The position numbers and the translations under genes are program-made. Shown piece by piece: positions 18,052 to 24,275 of a stretch of 24,275 nt of DNA (position 1 is its first letter; each line of letters starts with the position of its first letter). Where the stretch lies: assembly GCF_002432125.1 (NCBI RefSeq), contig NZ_DJFS01000007.1:1-24275 (forward strand), written 5' to 3'. Origin of the DNA: Brevundimonas sp. UBA5866 (GTDB lineage: Bacteria > Pseudomonadota > Alphaproteobacteria > Caulobacterales > Caulobacteraceae). The notes under the pieces were generated by a model. It had not been told where the DNA came from and did no database searches. It saw only the letters and a program-made list of their open reading frames with translations.

Positions 18052-18525
18052 ATGGAAAAAGTGCCGATGACGGCCGAGGGTTATCGCGCCCTCGACGATC
18101 AACTGAAGCAACTGAAGTCGGTCGAGCGGCCGGCTGTTATTGCTGCCATCGCCGAAGCCCGCGAGCACGGCGACCTTTCGGAAAACGCCGAATACCACGC
18201 CGCCAAAGAGCGTCAGGGCTGGATCGAAGGCTCGATTGCCGAGATCGAGGACAAGCTGTCGCGCGCCCAGGTTATCGACGTGTCGAAACTGTCGGGTGAC
18301 GTGGTCAAATTCGGTGCAACCGTCCACCTCGTGGACGAGGACACCGAAGAGGAGTCCTTCTACAAGATCGTCGGTGAGGACGAGGCCGAGGTGAAGGCCC
18401 GCAAGATTTCGATCGCCTCGCCGATCGCCCGCGCCCTGATCTCGAAAGAGGTCGGTGACGTGGTCGAGGTCAACACCCCCGGCGGTGTGAAGGCCTACGA
18501 AATCCTCAAGGTCGAGTGGAAGTAA
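18052..18525 (+). CDS. greA: transcription elongation factor GreA
   Basis: GreA enters the RNA polymerase secondary channel and stimulates cleavage of backtracked RNA. The 157-residue length is normal. The N-terminal coiled-coil hairpin spans about residues 8-75, with the tip motif GDLSENAEY carrying the essential acidic residues Asp41 and Glu44. The C-terminal FKBP-like domain ends with SPIARALISKEVGDVVEV and a GVKAYEILKVEW strand. The start MEKVPMT is the usual one for alphaproteobacterial GreA, although the upstream AAGAAA is a poor ribosome binding site. The last 10 bases overlap the GTG start of the ELM1-family gene. Confidence 0.97.
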   Translation: MEKVPMTAEGYRALDDQLKQLKSVERPAVIAAIAEAREHGDLSENAEYHAAKERQGWIEGSIAEIEDKLSRAQVIDVSKLSGDVVKFGATVHLVDEDTEEESFYKIVGEDEAEVKARKISIASPIARALISKEVGDVVEVNTPGGVKAYEILKVEWK

Positions 18526-19541
18526 ACGCCACATCCCTACCGGATTCGGGGGCGCGCAGTTCGGCTGCGCGCCCTCTTTCCATTTGGGTCGTCTCCGACG
18601 GCCGTACCGGTATCGAGAACCAGTCGCTCGGTCTGGCCGAGGCCATCGCCGCACAGACACCGGCCGCCATCAGCCGACACATCGTCCGCTGGAAACCGGC
18701 CTTCGACCGCTGGCCCTCCGGCTTGAAGCAGCCGTGGATGCTGGATCAGGGGCGCGAGCTTCTGGGCGGGCCCGACTTCCCCGACATCTGGATCGCCACA
18801 GGCCGCGCCACCCTGCCCCTGTCCGTGCGCATAAAGACCGCCTCCAAGGGCAGGACCTTCGTCGTCCAGACCCAGGACCCGCGCTGGAAAAACAGCGCCT
18901 ATGACCTGATCGTCGCGCCCGAGCACGACGGTGTCTCCGGACCCAATGTCCTGTCCATTCTGGGCAGCCCCCACCGCATCACCCCGCAAAAGCTGGCCGA
19001 TGCCGCCCCCGCCTTCGCCAAACAGATCGAGGCCCTGCCCCACCCGCGTGTGGCGGTGATGATCGGCGGCACCTCCAAGGCGTTTGACCTCACGCTCGAC
19101 CACGCGGCCATCCTCGCGGACCTGATCGCCGAAACGGTCGAGGAACAGGGCGGCTCTGTGCTGGTCACCTTCTCGCGCCGCACCCCCCTCTTGCCCCAGA
19201 CCGTTATGACCCAGCGCCTCAAGGCCCTACCGGGCATGATCTGGGATGGCACAGGCGAAAACCCGCTTTTTGCCATGCTGCACTACGCCGACCACATCCT
19301 CGTCACCGAGGACAGCGCAAATATGGCCACCGAGGCCGCCTCTACGGGCAAGCCGGTCCACATCCTGCCGATGGTTCCGCTCAGGCCGCAGACCAAGTTC
19401 AGACGTCTGCATGCCGCGCTGGAAAAATACGGGGCCACCCGCCCGTTCGACGGCACCCTGCCCCGCTGGACCTATGAACCCCTGTCGGAAACCCGCCGCG
19501 CAGCCCGCGCCATTCTAGGTGCCCTGCCCCGCGGGCTTTGA
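18516..19541 (+). CDS. ELM1-family (DUF1022) protein
   Basis: A 341-residue protein of the family named after plant mitochondrial fission factor ELM1. Diagnostic segments are WVVSDGRTGIENQSLGLAEA near the N-terminus, DIWIATGRATLPLS, QTQDPRWKN, VAVMIGGTSKAFDLT and LVTEDSANMATEAASTGKPV. The last resembles the C-terminal half of GT-B glycosyltransferases, which has led to the idea that bacterial members modify envelope sugars; that role is unproven here. The start is a GTG at 18516, inside the end of greA, with AAGG 5 bases upstream; no ATG exists before residue 75. Coupled translation with greA is likely. Its 3' end overlaps the convergent HxlR gene by 27 bases. Confidence 0.9.
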   Translation: MEVNATSLPDSGARSSAARPLSIWVVSDGRTGIENQSLGLAEAIAAQTPAAISRHIVRWKPAFDRWPSGLKQPWMLDQGRELLGGPDFPDIWIATGRATLPLSVRIKTASKGRTFVVQTQDPRWKNSAYDLIVAPEHDGVSGPNVLSILGSPHRITPQKLADAAPAFAKQIEALPHPRVAVMIGGTSKAFDLTLDHAAILADLIAETVEEQGGSVLVTFSRRTPLLPQTVMTQRLKALPGMIWDGTGENPLFAMLHYADHILVTEDSANMATEAASTGKPVHILPMVPLRPQTKFRRLHAALEKYGATRPFDGTLPRWTYEPLSETRRAARAILGALPRGL

Positions 19542-19901
19542 CCCGCCCTGCGCCAAACGGTGTGTCTGCCCCCAACGGGCCATGCCGACAATCACCGAAT
19601 CCAGCTGCTGACCCGACGCCGTCAGCCGGTATTTGCGCCCCTTGGCTCCGCCACTGACCTCGTCACCGCGCTCCACCACCCCGTTCAGCTCCAGCTCGCG
19701 CAGCTCGCGTGACAGCATGCGCGGCGTGATCGTCTCCAGCATGTTCTGGATCTCGGTAAAGGTCCGCGCCTGATCCAACATGGTGCAGATGATGCCCAGC
19801 TTCCACTTGCCGCTGACCGCATTCACCGCATCGGTCAGCGCCACGATGAAGGGCCGACCGCACGGCACATCGGGGTTCAGCGTCCCGTCTTCGAGATCCA
19901 T
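19515..19901 (-). CDS. HxlR-family redox regulator, QorR-like
   Basis: A 128-residue winged-helix regulator with HxlR signatures: a first helix ALTDAVNAVSGKWKLGIIC, the recognition region ITPRMLSRELRELELNGVVE, and a wing ending RKYRLTASGQQL. Cys14 in DVPCGRPF stands where HxlR/DUF24 redox sensors such as QorR and YodB have their reactive cysteine; Cys39 is a second candidate. It is divergent from a QorB-like reductase gene, the same pairing as E. coli ytfH-ytfG and the QorR-regulated quinone reductase of Corynebacterium, so control of that gene by oxidants or quinones is likely. AGGAGG lies upstream of the ATG. TATAGT (19928-19933, minus strand) inside the palindrome may be its -10. The 3' end overlaps the ELM1-family gene by 27 bases. 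Confidence 0.9.
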   Translation of the reverse strand: MDLEDGTLNPDVPCGRPFIVALTDAVNAVSGKWKLGIICTMLDQARTFTEIQNMLETITPRMLSRELRELELNGVVERGDEVSGGAKGRKYRLTASGQQLDSVIVGMARWGQTHRLAQGGSKPAGQGT

Positions 19902-19920
19902 TCTCCGCCTCCTGTTCCAC

Positions 19921-19954
19921 GCGGGCGACTATACAGTTTGATAGTTTCGCCCGC
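19921..19954. promoter_or_regulatory. operator between the HxlR and quinone reductase genes
   Basis: An inner dyad ACTAT-N8-ATAGT (19928-19945) is nested in an outer perfect 8-bp dyad GCGGGCGA (19921-19928) / TCGCCCGC (19947-19954), whose centre is shifted by one base. ACTA/TAGT-type dyads are typical HxlR-family operators. It lies 44 bases before the reductase start and 20 before the regulator start. Confidence 0.65.
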
Positions 19955-19997
19955 GCCGCGCCTCCCCCAAGTCTGGCAGACCTCAAGAGAGTAGATT

Positions 19998-20882
19998 ATG
20001 ATCCTCGTTTCCGGAGCGACCGGCCAACTGGGCCGCGCCACTGTCCATCACCTGACCCGTCTGGGTGCCAAGGATAAACTCGCAGTCCTCGCCCGCGATC
20101 CCTCCAAGGCTGGCGACTATGCCGCCCAGGGCATCGATGTGCGACAGGGCGACTTCGACAAACCCGCCGAACTGGGCCGCGCCTTTGCGGGCATAGACAC
20201 CCTGTTCTTCGTCTCCGCCGCCGCCCCCAACCGCTCCGAGCAGCAGCCCGCCGTCGTCGATGCCGCCAAGGCCGCAGGCGTACGCAACATCGTCTATACG
20301 GGCGTCGCCATGCGCGATGTGGCCAGCGCCGCCACCGCCAAGGAGATGATCGCCCACATCCACACCGAAGACCACATCCGCGCCTCAGGGCTGGGCCACA
20401 CCCTTCTGCGCAACACCATCTATGCCGATGTCATCCCCCAGTTTGCAGGCCCTGCCCTGCTCGGTGAGGGCATCCGCCTGCCTGTCGGCGATGGCAAGGC
20501 CGCCTTTGCCCTGCGCGACGAACTGGGCGAGGCCGCGGCCCGCGTCTTGTTAAACGATCAACACACCGGCCAGACCTATCAACTGACCGGCCCACAGGCC
20601 GTCTCCTTCGGCGATATCGCCGACGCCCTGTCGGACATAACGGGCCGCCCCATCCCGTTTCACGATATCGCCCCGTCCGTGCTGGCCCAGCAGCTGAAAG
20701 CCTTTGGCGTGGACGACTATATGGCGGGCCTGATCCTCGGAACCTTGGAGGATATCCGCAGCGGCCAGTACGATATCGTCACCGACGATCTGCAAACCCT
20801 GCTGGGCCGCCCGCCTCTGGCCCTCAAAACGCTGTTGGGTGCCGTCATCCCTGAACTGTCCGCACACGAACCATCGAACTGA
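19998..20882 (+). CDS. NAD(P)H:quinone oxidoreductase, QorB/NmrA-like
   Basis: A 294-residue atypical short-chain dehydrogenase. It opens with the nucleotide-binding MILVSGATGQLGRATVHHL (GxxGxxG at residues 6-12), followed by ARDPSKA, where NADPH-binding members carry the basic residue. LFFVSAAAPNRSEQQPAVVDAAKAAG and TGVAMRD match the E. coli YtfG/QorB pattern. The C-terminal half (RPIPFHDIAPSVLAQQL) is of the NmrA type. Two-electron reduction of quinones is the family activity. AGAGAG lies about 6 bases before the ATG. It is probably controlled by the divergent HxlR regulator through the palindrome at 19921-19954. Confidence 0.9.
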   Translation: MILVSGATGQLGRATVHHLTRLGAKDKLAVLARDPSKAGDYAAQGIDVRQGDFDKPAELGRAFAGIDTLFFVSAAAPNRSEQQPAVVDAAKAAGVRNIVYTGVAMRDVASAATAKEMIAHIHTEDHIRASGLGHTLLRNTIYADVIPQFAGPALLGEGIRLPVGDGKAAFALRDELGEAAARVLLNDQHTGQTYQLTGPQAVSFGDIADALSDITGRPIPFHDIAPSVLAQQLKAFGVDDYMAGLILGTLEDIRSGQYDIVTDDLQTLLGRPPLALKTLLGAVIPELSAHEPSN

Positions 20883-20950
20883 CACGGCCCCAAGGGAACC
20901 CGAACTCGAGCGTAGGGGTTGGCCTTCCACGAACGAGTTTGGGGCTCCTC

Positions 20951-22189
20951 ATGAAATATTGGCACTGGGTTTTCAGCCGCATCAAACGCAAGCTGTGGTG
21001 GCAGGCGGTCCTTTACGGCCTGCTGGGCGTGGCCACCGCCTTGGCTGCCACCGGCGCCGAGCGCTGGCTGACGTGGCAACTGCCCTTCGACGTCAGCCGC
21101 GAGGCGGTCGAAAGCCTGCTGTCGATCATTTCATCAAGCATGCTGGCCGTGACCACCTTCTCCCTGGGGGCCATGACCTCGGCCTTCTCGGGCGCGGCCA
21201 ACAGCGTCACCCCGCGAGCCGTCACCCTGCTGATGGAGGACCGCGTCACCCACAACGTCCTGTCCTCCTTCATCGGGGCCTTCATCTTCTCCATCGTCAG
21301 CACCATCGTGCTCAAGACCGGCTCCTATGGCGAGCCGGGCCGAGCGGTGCTGTTCGTCATCACAGTGGCGGTCATCGGTCTGGTGGTCATGCAGCTGCTG
21401 CGCTGGATCAACCATCTGGTGCGTCTGGGCCGCGTCGGCACAACCATCGACCGCGTCGAGGACGCCACCCGCACCGCCATCCAACAGCGGCTTTCCTCCC
21501 CCTATCTGGGTGCCAATCCGTGGTTCGACAGCGACACCCTCCCCGAAGGTGCCACCGCCGTCCGTTCGACCCAGATCGGCTATCTCCAGTTCATCGATAT
21601 CGAGGCCCTGTCCAAACTCTGCGATGCGCACGACCTTCAGGCCTATCTGCCGCTCAACTCCGGCAACTTCTGTTATCAGGGCACCGAACTGGTCTGGCTG
21701 ACCGGACAGGTCGATGACGAGCTTCTCGAGAAAATCGGCACCAAATTCGTCATCGCCCCCAGCCGTACATTTGAACAGGACCCGCGCTTTGGTCTGGCCG
21801 TCATGGCCGAGGTCGCCTCGCGCGCCCTGTCTCCGGCCACCCACGGCCCGGGCACGGCGCTCAGCGTCATTGGCCGCCAGCCCCGCCTGCTCAGCCAATG
21901 GGCCGAGGGCCGCGACGATGTCGAGGTCCAGTATCCGCGCCTGCACCTGAACCCGCTGCGCGAAGCCGACCTGTTCGAGGACGCCTTCATGCTTCTGGCC
22001 CGCGACGGAGCGGGCCTGATCGAGATCCAGCTGCGCCTGCAGAAATCCCTTCAGGCCCTGCAAACCATCGGCAATGCCGCCTTCCGCCGCGCCGCGCGCG
22101 AACAGGCCGAAATGGCGCAACAGCGCGCCGCCACCGGCCTGACCCACGATTGCGACAAGGCGCGCCTCAAGGCCGCCTTGGCCCGTTAG
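20951..22189 (+). CDS. DUF2254-family membrane protein
   Basis: A 412-residue protein with four predicted membrane helices in the first ~165 residues (around QAVLYGLLGVATALAA, IISSSMLAVTTFSLGAMTSA, LSSFIGAFIFSIVSTIVL and VLFVITVAVIGLVVMQLL), then a soluble region of about 250 residues. SMLAVTTFSLGAMTSAFSGA and SVTPRA are typical of DUF2254, whose function is unknown. The soluble part contains GYLQFIDIEAL and a late FEDAFMLLARDGAGLIEIQL. The start at 20951 places a short basic N-terminus before the first helix; a TTG at 20939 is possible. It follows the quinone reductase by 68 bases on the same strand, with no terminator between, so cotranscription is possible. Confidence 0.85.
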   Translation: MKYWHWVFSRIKRKLWWQAVLYGLLGVATALAATGAERWLTWQLPFDVSREAVESLLSIISSSMLAVTTFSLGAMTSAFSGAANSVTPRAVTLLMEDRVTHNVLSSFIGAFIFSIVSTIVLKTGSYGEPGRAVLFVITVAVIGLVVMQLLRWINHLVRLGRVGTTIDRVEDATRTAIQQRLSSPYLGANPWFDSDTLPEGATAVRSTQIGYLQFIDIEALSKLCDAHDLQAYLPLNSGNFCYQGTELVWLTGQVDDELLEKIGTKFVIAPSRTFEQDPRFGLAVMAEVASRALSPATHGPGTALSVIGRQPRLLSQWAEGRDDVEVQYPRLHLNPLREADLFEDAFMLLARDGAGLIEIQLRLQKSLQALQTIGNAAFRRAAREQAEMAQQRAATGLTHDCDKARLKAALAR

Positions 22190-22280
22190 GACGCCCCCTG
22201 CCCCGCCTGACCGGCGATCCGTCATATAAGCGGCGGTTTCACCGGTAGCGCGGGGCAGAATCAGTCTCTAAATACGGGCC

Positions 22281-23249
22281 ATGACCCAAGATATCCGCAC
22301 TGTTCGCGTCGCCATCATCGGCTCCGGCCCCGCTGGCTGGACCGCCGCCATCTATGCCGCCCGCGCCTCGCTCAATCCCGTTGTGATCGCCGGCATCCAG
22401 CCGGGTGGCCAGCTGACCATCACCACTGACGTAGAAAACTATCCGGGCTTCGCCGAGACCATTCAGGGTCCGTGGCTGATGCAACAGATGCAGGAACAGG
22501 CCGAGCACGTCGGCACCGAGGTCATCCACGACATCGTGACCAAGGCCGACCTGTCGCAGCGCCCCTTCCGCCTGACGCTGGATAGCGGCACCGAAATCCT
22601 CGCCGAGACCGTCATCATCTCGACGGGCGCTCAAGCCAAATGGCTGGGTCTGGAATCCGAAGCCGCCTATCAGGGCTTCGGCGTCTCCGCCTGCGCCACC
22701 TGTGACGGCTTCTTCTATCGCGGCAAGAAGGTTGTCGTGGTCGGCGGCGGCAACACCGCCGTGGAAGAGGCCCTCTTCCTCACCAATTTCGCCGAGAGCG
22801 TCACGCTGGTCCACCGCCGCGACACCCTGCGCTCGGAAAAGATCCTGCAGGAACGCCTGTTCGCCCACCCCAAGCTCAACATCGTCTGGAACAGCGCCGT
22901 CGAGGAAATCCTCGGCGTAGTGGACGGCTTCGCCAAGAACGTCACCGGCGTGCGCCTCAAGAACACCGTCACGGGCGAAACCTCGGAAATCGAGGCTGAC
23001 GGCGTCTTCATCGCCATCGGCCACGCCCCGTCGTCGGAACTGTTCGCGGGCCAGCTGGAAACCAAGGAAGGCGGCTATATCGTCGTCCAGCCCGGCACCC
23101 CCAAGACCGCCATCGAAGGCGTCTATGCCGCGGGCGACGTGACCGACGACGTCTACCGCCAGGCCGTTACCGCCGCAGGCATGGGCTGTATGGCCGCCTT
23201 GGAGGCAGGCCGCTTCCTCGCCGAGGAAGACCACAGAAAGTCGCTTTAA
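22281..23249 (+). CDS. trxB: thioredoxin reductase
   Basis: A 322-residue low-molecular-weight thioredoxin reductase that passes electrons from NADPH through FAD to thioredoxin. The FAD-binding GSGPAGWTAAIYAARA lies at 14-29, GGQLTITTDVENYPGF follows, and the redox-active CATC (Cys138, Cys141) is in SACATCDGFF. The NADPH-binding VVGGGNTAVEEALFL and VHRRDTLRSEKILQ (basic residues for the 2'-phosphate) come next, then GVYAAGDVTDDVYRQAVTAAGMG closing the FAD domain. All expected motifs are present. The ribosome binding site is poor. A TATAAG at 22225-22230 may be a -10 but lacks a good -35. Downstream are two tandem repeats and an intrinsic terminator. Confidence 0.98.
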   Translation: MTQDIRTVRVAIIGSGPAGWTAAIYAARASLNPVVIAGIQPGGQLTITTDVENYPGFAETIQGPWLMQQMQEQAEHVGTEVIHDIVTKADLSQRPFRLTLDSGTEILAETVIISTGAQAKWLGLESEAAYQGFGVSACATCDGFFYRGKKVVVVGGGNTAVEEALFLTNFAESVTLVHRRDTLRSEKILQERLFAHPKLNIVWNSAVEEILGVVDGFAKNVTGVRLKNTVTGETSEIEADGVFIAIGHAPSSELFAGQLETKEGGYIVVQPGTPKTAIEGVYAAGDVTDDVYRQAVTAAGMGCMAALEAGRFLAEEDHRKSL

Positions 23250-23253
23250 ACAT

Positions 23254-23351
23254 GCCCGCGGTCAGAAGCGCTCAGCCTTCTCGACCCGACGCGGTTTGAT
23301 GCTTGGCCCGCGCTCAGAAGGCTCCGCCTTCTCGACCCGACGCGGTTTGAT
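23254..23351. repeat. two tandem copies of a ~47-bp element after trxB
   Basis: Copies at 23254-23300 and 23306-23351 start GCCCGCG, contain an AGAAG...CTTCT hairpin, and share an identical 26-base end (23275-23300 and 23326-23351). The second copy has a perfect AGAAGGC/GCCTTCT stem, while the first is degenerate in the left arm. They lie between the trxB stop and its terminator, so they would be part of the mRNA. Confidence 0.85.
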
Positions 23352-23356
23352 AATCC

Positions 23357-23387
23357 AAAGGCCGCTCGAAAGAGCGGCCTTTTTCTT
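23357..23387 (+). terminator. intrinsic terminator of trxB
   Basis: AAAGGCCGCTC (23357-23367) pairs perfectly with GAGCGGCCTTT (23372-23382) across a GAAA tetraloop. Five T residues in all, then C and TT, follow the GC stem. Confidence 0.93.
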
Positions 23388-23428
23388 GTGGCTCATCCCT
23401 ATGGCGCTATCCGCGCGACTGGATAGAG

Positions 23429-24275
23429 CTAGCCTTCCGGCGTTTCCGGTGCCGAACCCGCCGTCGGCGCAGGCGTATTGACGGGGTGCCCCTCCTCGAA
23501 CGCCTTCAGACGCTCGTTGATATCCGAAATCTCGTTCGCCGTCGGCTGGCGACGTCCGCCAAGGCTCGGTGCCCCGACGATGCGGGTCGCCCCCTCATAT
23601 TCCACGACACGGTTGCCCGTCCCCAGCAGTTCGCGCACCAGTTCGGCGCTTCTCTCGGACAGGTCGTTCGGCGCAGCCGCCATGATCACATCGCGCTTGC
23701 GGGCAAAGCGGGCCTCGTCGATCACAGGCTCGCGTCCGCTATAGCTCTGGCTCAGCGAGGCGACACCCCCCGCCGCACCCGGCCAGCGATAAAAGATATG
23801 CGCGCCGACCTGCGAAACCTTGGTCAGGCTGGGGGCCCACCAAGGGCGCACATAGTCGGCATGATAGTGGGTTGCCGATCCGACCTTGGGTGCGACCGCA
23901 CCGGCCAACGCCCGCTCGGCCACGCGCTTGGCGCGCTCCCAGGCCCACGGCACCGGCGTCCGCGCCAGATTGCCGTCGCAGGTAAAGGTGAACTGGCACC
24001 CCGTATTGCGCTCGGCACCCTGAAACACCACGGCGCAGACCGAATTGGGATAGTTGGGATCACGCACGCGGTTCAGGATCACCTGCGCCACACCGGCCTG
24101 CCCCTCGTCCGGCTCCAATGCGGCTTCGTAATAGACCGCCTGCGTCAGGCAGCGCAGCGCCCGCTGGCGAGCCGCCTCGCTCTGCGGCCTGAATGCAAAG
24201 GGCGGCGCGGCGGCCACTACCCCGACACCCCCCCCCGCCCCCCCCACCCCCCCCCGCGGGGGGCGGCGGGGGCGG
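23429..24275 (-). CDS. SleB-type cell-wall hydrolase, 5' partial
   Basis: The frame ends with TAG at 23429-23431 and stays open to the window edge, so the N-terminus is missing. From about residue 30 of the visible part, LTQAVYYEAALEPDEGQAGV and AQVILNRVRDPNYPNSVCAV form the Hydrolase_2 (SleB/CwlJ) domain; the Glu of YYEA is the expected catalytic residue. CQFTFTCDG, ATHYHADYVRPWWA and VGAHIFYRW complete it. Family members cut peptidoglycan in growing or sporulating cells; in this non-sporulating group a role in envelope remodelling is inferred. The C-terminal ~110 residues are proline- and charge-rich. Sequence upstream of about 24226 becomes a C/G homopolymer and its translation (GGAGGGVG) should not be trusted. 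Confidence 0.88.
   Translation of the reverse strand, partial: RPRRPPRGGVGGAGGGVGVVAAAPPFAFRPQSEAARQRALRCLTQAVYYEAALEPDEGQAGVAQVILNRVRDPNYPNSVCAVVFQGAERNTGCQFTFTCDGNLARTPVPWAWERAKRVAERALAGAVAPKVGSATHYHADYVRPWWAPSLTKVSQVGAHIFYRWPGAAGGVASLSQSYSGREPVIDEARFARKRDVIMAAAPNDLSERSAELVRELLGTGNRVVEYEGATRIVGAPSLGGRRQPTANEISDINERLKAFEEGHPVNTPAPTAGSAPETPEG
24228..24275. other. low-complexity C/G tract at the window edge
   Basis: Positions 24228-24255 are C except for one G and one A; 24256-24275 switch to nearly pure G. The tract folds back on itself around CCGCGG. This composition is unlike any coding sequence here and looks like a sequencing or assembly artefact at a contig end. Confidence 0.75.

Noticed and set aside
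22239..23234. A 331-codon open frame antisense to trxB
   Set aside because: Shadow frame; the sense strand has all thioredoxin reductase motifs.

Overview
The window looks like a piece of chromosome from a high-GC alphaproteobacterium, most likely Caulobacterales and close to Brevundimonas or Caulobacter. The grounds are the strong GC bias in third codon positions, a very large TonB-dependent receptor with the DLGEIVVTGSRI-type N-terminus common in that order, a greA gene followed directly by an ELM1-family gene, and separate carA and carB genes. This assignment rests on gene content and sequence style, not on a database search. No rRNA, tRNA, CRISPR array, integrase or insertion sequence was recognised.

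Layout: positions 1-57 hold the tail of an unidentified gene. Positions 110-3648 are a minus-strand block: a glycosyltransferase-like protein starting at the carA stop codon, carA, and an AdiC/PotE-like amino-acid permease. Positions 3726-11854 read on the plus strand: a HAD phosphatase, a 1100-aa TonB-dependent receptor with its own terminator, a RraB-like protein, and carB. A perfect 21-bp inverted-repeat terminator that includes the carB stop codon closes the block. Positions 11896-12233 contain no gene but hold three degenerate ~50-bp tandem repeats and a REP-like palindrome. Positions 12234-13864 are a divergent pair, an OhrR-type MarR regulator and an exported alpha/beta hydrolase, with three ATCG-N4-CGAT palindromes between them. 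Positions 13910-17894 carry small genes (a lipoprotein, an unknown 95-aa protein, a DUF1294 membrane protein, a 70-aa protein, a two-helix membrane protein) around an exported M20 metallohydrolase and a glutathione S-transferase-like gene. Positions 18052-19541 are greA and an ELM1-family gene overlapping it. Positions 19515-20882 are an HxlR regulator and a QorB-like NAD(P)H:quinone oxidoreductase, divergent around a palindromic operator. Then follow a DUF2254 membrane protein, trxB, and on the minus strand a SleB-type cell-wall hydrolase that runs into a low-complexity C/G tract at the window edge.

Functionally, carA and carB supply the two subunits of carbamoyl-phosphate synthetase for pyrimidine and arginine synthesis, but lie about 6 kb apart in divergent orientation. 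Several genes relate to thiol or redox stress: an OhrR-like regulator with the N-terminal sensing cysteine, an HxlR/QorR-like regulator with its N-terminal cysteine, a quinone reductase, a GST-like protein and thioredoxin reductase. Most of the window is ordinary core genome. The best leads are regulatory: the three-site MarR operator cluster with a probably leaderless regulator mRNA, a hairpin covering the Shine-Dalgarno of the M20 hydrolase, the QorR-type operator, and repeat families downstream of carB and trxB. I found no convincing undescribed multi-gene system.
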